A DNA stretch of 64,000 nucleotides from RGIG4097 sp937885645 (GTDB taxonomy: Bacteria; Bacillota; Clostridia; Christensenellales; CAG-917). Of this stretch, positions 59,088-64,000 are shown one piece after another. The stretch's first letter is position 1, and every line of letters starts with the position of its first letter. A model generated the notes under the pieces. That model was not told where the DNA came from and did not search any database. It worked only from the letters and a program-made list of their open reading frames with translations. The position numbers were made by a program, and so were the translations under genes. Location of the stretch: NCBI GenBank assembly GCA_937885645.1, contig CALABJ010000014.1, forward strand, positions 62,001-126,000, in the 5' to 3' direction.

Positions 59088-59235
59088 GGGCCCTCTTTGC
59101 GTAGCATAAGGGATTCGTCTGTCAGTGAGGTGGGTGGGCTTGCACACGACAGCCGAGCGTGCAGTCTGACCAAGGTCAGGGACACAACAAGGTTGTGGTT
59201 GAGCAATGCGCAACTGTTCGAATCATCAGGGCAAA
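59088..59235 (+). ncRNA. Structured RNA, candidate raiA-motif RNA
   Basis: About 145 bases of G+C-rich, hairpin-dense sequence in an otherwise AT-rich gap. GCCCT (59090-59094) and AGGGC (59228-59232) close the whole unit. Inside are TGCAC/GTGCA (59141-59163), CTGACC-AA-GGTCAG (59166-59179), CACAAC-AAG-GTTGTG (59183-59197), GTTG/CAAC (59198-59214), and a T-loop-like GTTCGAATC (59216-59224). It is too long and lacks acceptor and anticodon arms for a tRNA. Layout resembles the raiA-motif ncRNA of Clostridia, as far as I remember it; no raiA gene is near. No ORF is credible on either strand. Confidence 0.5.
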
Positions 59236-59263
59236 AAAATAAACCGCCGAAAATTCGGCGGTT
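59231..59263 (-). terminator. Terminator of the HsdR operon
   Basis: AACCGCCGAA (59242-59251) and TTCGGCGGTT (59254-59263), a 10-bp stem with a 2-base loop; the minus strand then reads TATTTTTTT. It is 137 bases beyond the hsdR stop. On the plus strand there is no T-run, so it does not end the structured RNA cleanly. Confidence 0.75.
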
Positions 59264-59399
59264 CCTGGCGTCACAAACGAAGATCAAGACCCTGCAATTA
59301 TAATATAAACATAGTTTATATTAAATTTTAAAAGCTTTGTAGTTTTGTAAAATTGCCAGGTGTTAGCGCCGTATTTTTGTTGTTTTTTATGGTTTTAAT

Positions 59400-62300
59400 T
59401 TACGCGGCGAGGGTGCTGGCGTTGTTATTGATTTGTTTGATGACTTCAACAATATTGAACCAAACCTGCGTATCCTTGAACACATCCACAACACTTCCAT
59501 AATCTATAAATGGTGTTTCTTGCAAGACTGAAAAATCTTTCAGCATTCCATTGTGGACAATATATTCGATGATTTGATTGACAAAATAAATTTGTCTGCT
59601 ATTGTATTTTGATTCGTTCAAAAACTCTGCAAACAATTCCTTCGCTGTGTTCATGTCAAGACCGACTATTTCCCTGACAAACTCTCCAAGAGGCTTTTGT
59701 CCGTAGGCTAAAACATATTCATCCTTGGTGCCAAGTTCAGACCACAATATATTTTCAAGGTCCTCTATGTCTTTTCCTGTCAAAGGACGATTGGTCTTCA
59801 ACTTTGAAATCACACTGTTTTCTTGGTGCTGGCGAATATAATGCTCCGCTTTTGCCTTGTAGTTTTTCAACACATCGCCATCAAGAGTTGAGTCCTTCCA
59901 CTCCACAGACAAAATGTCGTCAGTGAAATCCGTGGTGTATCTGAGTCTATGCCGTGGGATCAGTTTCATCAAGTCACGCAGACTCTTGCGAATATGTTCA
60001 AAATCATTGATGCCTGCCATATCCAAATACTCTGTCTGCAAAATCTTGCCTATCAATTCAGAATGAACCATAATCTGAGGAATATTGGCAATTGTTGACA
60101 GCGCAGACACCTTCTTTTTCAAGTCATTTCTTGCGCGGTTGTGGGTCTTGCCAACAAGATATGCCAACTCTATGCCGTGCATAAGCGCATCAAATCTCAG
60201 TGCGTGGATTTCATCTTCAATAGGCAAAATCAACGGCGCAATATGCTCTGCCATAACCAACGTATCTTCGTATGTCAATACTTCAAACGCCTTTTCATCA
60301 GAGTATTTCTCAACGTAGCGCAACTGCAATTTGACAGCAAAATTGTTGCGGTCAAGTTTGTTGATTTGTTCAAGCACATTTGCCACAAGAGTCTTACGGA
60401 ATTCGACAAGTTCTTCTGTTTGATATTCAACTGCTTGCAACTTGAAGGCAATCTGTGTCTGCAAATTAAATAATGCAGACTGCAATGCGATGGTATTGCG
60501 AACTTCTTGTCCTTTGTTAGCAGCGAAGAAGTCACATACGCCACAGAAGTCAAATACATAGAATCCTCTCTTGTCATCCCCATCCAAAACACCTTCACAA
60601 AGTCGTGTTCCACGTCCAATCATTTGCCAGAACTTTGAGCAACTCATAACTGGCTTGAATATGACAAGGTTGAGGATTTCGGGGACATCGATGCCTGTGT
60701 CGAGCATATCAACAGAAATTGCAATTTGGGGATTTCTATTGGCGTCGGAAAACTCATCTATGGCACTCTGTGCATAATTGGTGTAATTGTCAATAACCTT
60801 TGCTTGTCCGTGCAAATGAGGGAATTCCTTGTTGAAAATTTCATATATTTTTTCTGCATGATGATGGTTTCTTGCAAAGATTATTGTCTTGCCAATCTTT
60901 TGACCATAGTCAACTTTGATTGCATTCTCCATTACAACTCGCAGGGCCTGTCTTATGGTGTCTTCATTGAATATCCATTCATTCAATGCTCTTGCATCAA
61001 TGCTGTCGGGCAACTCGCCATTTTCATCAACGAAGGTGTTTTCATATTCTTCCTTCTCATCACGAGAAAGATCATCGTAGGCAATGCCTTGTTGCATAAA
61101 CTTCAATCCAACATTGACAACCTTGTAGTCCACAAGATATCCATCAAGCACCGCTTGTGCCAAGTCATAACCGTAGGTAGGCACACCATTCTCAAGCTCA
61201 AAAATGTCATAAGTGTTTTTGTCAATCTCATCTTTGGGAGTTGCAGTCAATCCAACAATGGGCGCATCAAAGTATTCAAATATCGCTTGATACTTGTTGT
61301 AAATTGATCTGTGTGCTTCATCACAAATGATCAAATCAAAGTGCCCCGGTGTGAAAACTCTGCCTTCTTCATCCTTGGCATTGTCAATACAATTCATCAT
61401 CGTTTGATAGGTTGAGAAAATGCCACAAGCCGACACATCTGGCACTTTATCACACATATTTGACACACTAAAGTCCGACAATAGATTGACAAAGGCACGT
61501 TTTGCTTGTGTGACAAGTGCAGTTCTATCTGCCAAAAACAGCACGTTTTTTATCCAGCCATGGTTGAGCAAAACATCAATGAGCCCAATGACTGTCCTTG
61601 TCTTGCCCGAGCCAGTTGCCATGACAAGAAGTGCCTTTCTGCGCTTGCGTTGATCAAATGCTTCACAAACTGCTTTGATTGCGGCATCTTGATAATATCT
61701 GTCGGCAATGGCTTTGTTGACAATGACATTCTTGAGAGAGGTGCGCTGTGTGCGAAGGTTGAAAAGTCTTTCAAGATCTCGCTTGGAATAAACACCGCTC
61801 ACTTCTCTTTCGGGATAATATTTGTCATCTAAAATGCGAGTGTCAAAACCATTGGTAAGGAATATAATTGGCCTGCGATAAAATTTCTTTTCCAGAAGGT
61901 CTGCATAAAGTTTGGCTTGCTGGCGACCAACTGCCAAATCTACACAGGTTTTCTTAGCCTCAACAAGCGCCAGAGGTTTGCCATTATCTCCAAACAACAC
62001 ATAGTCAATAAACCCTTCGCCTGTGCTGTTGGGCATACCATACACAGGATATTCATTGATCCAGTTGTGTCCTTCAATCCAACCACAGTCTGCAAGCATA
62101 ACATCAATATACTTCTTTCTTGTTTCAAACTCGGTGGGGTCTTTCTTGGGGACGTATGTCTTGGATTGCTCGGCTCTCTTGGCAGTCAACTCTTCTTTGA
62201 GTTTCTCATTCTCTTTGATGAGTTCTTCTATGTTGATATCAACAGAATGATCCAAGAGTGTCTCATCTTGCTTATCAGGGAGTGTGGGGTCATACTCTCT

Positions 62301-62696
62301 TGCAGTGTGATCATCCGCATAGAAATATGCCACCATATCCATAAAGTAAAAGAGATTCTCAAGACAAAGTCTTGCTTGATCTTCCGTGATTGCTTGGCTG
62401 GAGTGAGCGGCAACATTGCCAAGTTTCCTTATGTAGTGCATGTGATTGAGCATCTCATTGCCCACAATGTCACGGAACTCCTCTGTGCCCATAAGAACAG
62501 CCAACGTGTTGTCGTAGTCAGGCAAAACCAAGTCTGCATCAACTGAATACATCCACTTGACCGCAAACTCCATTGCCCTGCGACAGTTCACAACGCAGGA
62601 ACTAAGATCAATGTGAAAAGTCTTCTCCGCCGCCACAGCCACGGAAGAAAAACTCACAAAATCCTTCTCTTCTGTCAAAAAATCAAAGTTTGTCAT
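59400..62696 (-). CDS. hsdR: Type I restriction enzyme R subunit (HsdR)
   Basis: A 1098-residue HsdR-like translocating restriction subunit. Order of parts: an N-terminal DUF4145-like helical domain (residues 1-120), a coiled coil (150-175), the endonuclease GFIDYVLFGDNGKPLALVEAKK (D...ExK), then the helicase with ATGSGKTRTVIG, CDEAHRSIYNK, VGLTATP, SVDMLDTGIDVPEI and IGRGTRLCEG, and a C-terminal EcoEI-type domain. It should cut DNA distantly once HsdM and HsdS bind an unmodified site. The partner genes are not in the window; a possible hsdS tail lies at its right edge. It begins 11 bases after the PIN-like gene. Confidence 0.92.
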   Translation of the reverse strand: MTNFDFLTEEKDFVSFSSVAVAAEKTFHIDLSSCVVNCRRAMEFAVKWMYSVDADLVLPDYDNTLAVLMGTEEFRDIVGNEMLNHMHYIRKLGNVAAHSSQAITEDQARLCLENLFYFMDMVAYFYADDHTAREYDPTLPDKQDETLLDHSVDINIEELIKENEKLKEELTAKRAEQSKTYVPKKDPTEFETRKKYIDVMLADCGWIEGHNWINEYPVYGMPNSTGEGFIDYVLFGDNGKPLALVEAKKTCVDLAVGRQQAKLYADLLEKKFYRRPIIFLTNGFDTRILDDKYYPEREVSGVYSKRDLERLFNLRTQRTSLKNVIVNKAIADRYYQDAAIKAVCEAFDQRKRRKALLVMATGSGKTRTVIGLIDVLLNHGWIKNVLFLADRTALVTQAKRAFVNLLSDFSVSNMCDKVPDVSACGIFSTYQTMMNCIDNAKDEEGRVFTPGHFDLIICDEAHRSIYNKYQAIFEYFDAPIVGLTATPKDEIDKNTYDIFELENGVPTYGYDLAQAVLDGYLVDYKVVNVGLKFMQQGIAYDDLSRDEKEEYENTFVDENGELPDSIDARALNEWIFNEDTIRQALRVVMENAIKVDYGQKIGKTIIFARNHHHAEKIYEIFNKEFPHLHGQAKVIDNYTNYAQSAIDEFSDANRNPQIAISVDMLDTGIDVPEILNLVIFKPVMSCSKFWQMIGRGTRLCEGVLDGDDKRGFYVFDFCGVCDFFAANKGQEVRNTIALQSALFNLQTQIAFKLQAVEYQTEELVEFRKTLVANVLEQINKLDRNNFAVKLQLRYVEKYSDEKAFEVLTYEDTLVMAEHIAPLILPIEDEIHALRFDALMHGIELAYLVGKTHNRARNDLKKKVSALSTIANIPQIMVHSELIGKILQTEYLDMAGINDFEHIRKSLRDLMKLIPRHRLRYTTDFTDDILSVEWKDSTLDGDVLKNYKAKAEHYIRQHQENSVISKLKTNRPLTGKDIEDLENILWSELGTKDEYVLAYGQKPLGEFVREIVGLDMNTAKELFAEFLNESKYNSRQIYFVNQIIEYIVHNGMLKDFSVLQETPFIDYGSVVDVFKDTQVWFNIVEVIKQINNNASTLAA

Positions 62697-62707
62697 TTTT
62701 TGGTGTC

Positions 62708-63868
62708 CTATTCCAAGTTGTATCTCTCTTTATATTTTTGTCTTAACAGCATAATTTCTTTGCTACAATCTGCTCTTTGCTCCTTTAGTGGAATCAACCT
62801 TGCCCTATTCTTTAGCAGTTCTAATTCTAAGTCTTTCACTGCTTCCGAGTCCTTCCCATTAATATTTTCTTCCATTACTATGCGATGTTTTATATTATTT
62901 ATAGTAGATAGAACTTCATCTTCTTTTTGAGTTAAAAATTCATACAACTCAACCAACTCATCAATTTTTCTTTCTAAACTGGCAATCGGACCTCGGGGTA
63001 GAATCTTTCGATATGGATCTTGCCTTCGCTCACTGTTTGATCGCTCTATTAATTTTATTTCGTCTATCACTTTCGACTCAATATTTGCTCCGCTCGTGGA
63101 GTGCTTCAAAAATCCCTCCATGTTGTACATATAAAAGCCGCATCCTGTCTCTTCATAAAACTCTTTTTTTAGTTCTATTCTCGGGCCCAGAGTTCTTCCA
63201 TTAGTTTTTTGCCACCAATCTTCCTTTTGATCTCCTGTAACAAAAATGATGTTTTTGTGGTTGTTTTTTGAAAACTCTATGATTTCTTTCCATATTATCA
63301 GATCTCCGTACTTATTATTTGATTCATCTTTTTTGTCATCTTTATATCCTGGGGGAATTTTGTTTTCATATCGCCACTTCCCCTCCACCTCGATTTCTTT
63401 AATCTTATCTATCGCAAACCCTTCTCCAACTTTACCTTCAAAAAGTTGCAGAATTTCATTCAAAACTATATCATCGTTTAAATCTTCTACTATTTTACTT
63501 TTTCTCTTAAACAGTTGCAACCTCCTGTCAATTGTTTCCGATAGTTGCCTTATATCCGCGTCATCCTCGCCACGTCTCAATTTCGCTGTTAGCGCTTGTA
63601 TAAAGTCATTTACACTCTTATTGACTGCATCTGTGATTTCAAAAACCACGCCAGGTCTTCTTCTCATAAATTCTTGCGCCACCTGCTTTGGCATCCAAAT
63701 CCTATCGGATATTTTTTTCATTGATTGAAGCAGTGCTTTTCTGGTTTCTGCAGTATATCTGTAAAGATTTAAAAATATGTTTGTATCGAAAACAAACATA
63801 GCATCTCGCCATAGTGCTTCTTTTTCTTCATGGGAGGGGTATATATACTCTCTAATGGCGTCCTTCAT
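62708..63868 (-). CDS. PIN-like domain (DUF4935) protein in a type I restriction operon
   Basis: A 386-residue protein. The first ~235 residues are a PIN-like nuclease domain: MFVFDTNIFLNLYRYTAETR (first Asp), a middle Glu in WMPKQVAQEFMRRRPG, and KYGDLIIWKEIIEF with NIIFVTGDQKEDWWQK providing the remaining acidic residues. The rest is a long coiled coil (SLERKIDELVELYEFLTQKEDEV). PIN-like DUF4935 proteins are common passengers of restriction operons and probably cut RNA or single-stranded DNA. A GGAGAAAAAATAA ribosome binding site precedes the ATG. It runs into hsdR with 11 bases between. Confidence 0.85.
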   Translation of the reverse strand: MKDAIREYIYPSHEEKEALWRDAMFVFDTNIFLNLYRYTAETRKALLQSMKKISDRIWMPKQVAQEFMRRRPGVVFEITDAVNKSVNDFIQALTAKLRRGEDDADIRQLSETIDRRLQLFKRKSKIVEDLNDDIVLNEILQLFEGKVGEGFAIDKIKEIEVEGKWRYENKIPPGYKDDKKDESNNKYGDLIIWKEIIEFSKNNHKNIIFVTGDQKEDWWQKTNGRTLGPRIELKKEFYEETGCGFYMYNMEGFLKHSTSGANIESKVIDEIKLIERSNSERRQDPYRKILPRGPIASLERKIDELVELYEFLTQKEDEVLSTINNIKHRIVMEENINGKDSEAVKDLELELLKNRARLIPLKEQRADCSKEIMLLRQKYKERYNLE

Positions 63869-63905
63869 TTATTTTTTCTCCTTTATCATAGGTGTTGTTT
63901 TTGTT

Positions 63906-63962
63906 TTACCCGAAGTATTGTTGCATAAGTGATTTCTTGAATGTTTCAAGTTTGTTTATTGA
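63906..63962 (-). pseudogene. Possible 3' remnant of a type I specificity subunit (hsdS)
   Basis: On the minus strand an 18-codon frame ends KLETFKKSLMQQYFG-stop, which is typical of the C terminus of HsdS proteins, but it is cut by an in-frame TAG (63963-63965) immediately upstream and no start codon serves it. It lies directly before the PIN-like gene. The window edge prevents a check of what precedes it. Confidence 0.35.
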
Positions 63963-64000
63963 CTACTGAAAATTAAGTTTCGGTTTTTCATTGTGTTTGC

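Noticed and set aside
59088..59235. tRNA gene
   Set aside because: GTTCGAATC resembles a T-loop but there is no acceptor stem of 7 bp at the right distance, no anticodon arm and the unit is about 145 bases long.

Overview
The window looks like part of a chromosome of a spore-forming, gut-type Bacillota (Clostridia-like) bacterium. A near-complete SpoIIE sits in the conserved order spoIIE-tilS-hpt. Ribosome binding sites are strong AGGAGG-type, promoters are TTGACA-17-TATAAT, terminators are compact stem plus U-run, and there are VanW, YerC/TrpR-like, DUF3899, ABC-F and several plant-glycan hydrolases. The exact genus cannot be read from the sequence; an uncultured Clostridia lineage is my best inference.

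Region 1 (1-11.5 kb) is housekeeping, nearly all on the minus strand: a sugar-phosphate mutase cut by the window edge, a hexapeptide acyltransferase, VanW, and a tightly packed run spoIIE-tilS-hpt-cca-rmuC-PHP phosphoesterase. Region 2 (11.5-20.5 kb) is a five-gene oligopeptide ABC operon, oppABCDF, followed by DUF3899. OppF, OppD and OppC carry large extra segments and OppA is unusually long. A TTGCCA-17-TATAAT promoter with two palindromes drives the operon, and two strong stems separate oppA from oppB. An AT-rich 0.9 kb gap without genes follows.

Region 3 (21-38 kb) mixes rplM-rpsI, carbohydrate enzymes (GH31, a GH43-like propeller protein, an FGGY kinase divergent from a GH27 alpha-galactosidase with an inserted carbohydrate-binding-like domain), a DUF885 lipoprotein, an ABC-F protein, guaA, an O-antigen-ligase-like membrane protein and dut. 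Between guaA and abcF lies a compact unit: eight consecutive short hairpins joined by GAA/TTC trinucleotides, then a four-helix-bundle (23S rRNA intervening-sequence family) gene with its own terminator.

Region 4 (38-64 kb) is an AT-richer accessory island with defence character. A ten-gene minus-strand operon encodes a DNA-phosphorothioation-like system: a DndC-like sulfotransferase fused to zinc ribbons and a ferredoxin module, DUF4007, a BrxC-like giant ATPase, a cysteine desulfurase, a PLD-helicase, a 57-aa protein, DndD, and three small proteins. No DndE, DndB or DndFGH is recognisable, and the layout recalls Dnd-Pbe systems. Upstream are an ADP-ribose operon (small acidic protein, ADP-ribosylglycohydrolase, macrodomain, two small proteins) preceded by three tandem pseudoknot-capable units; a pair of unknown proteins; a plus-strand cassette (XRE regulator, unknown protein, DEDD exonuclease-BRCT); a raiA-like structured RNA candidate; and a type I restriction HsdR subunit with a PIN-like nuclease and a possible hsdS remnant at the right edge.
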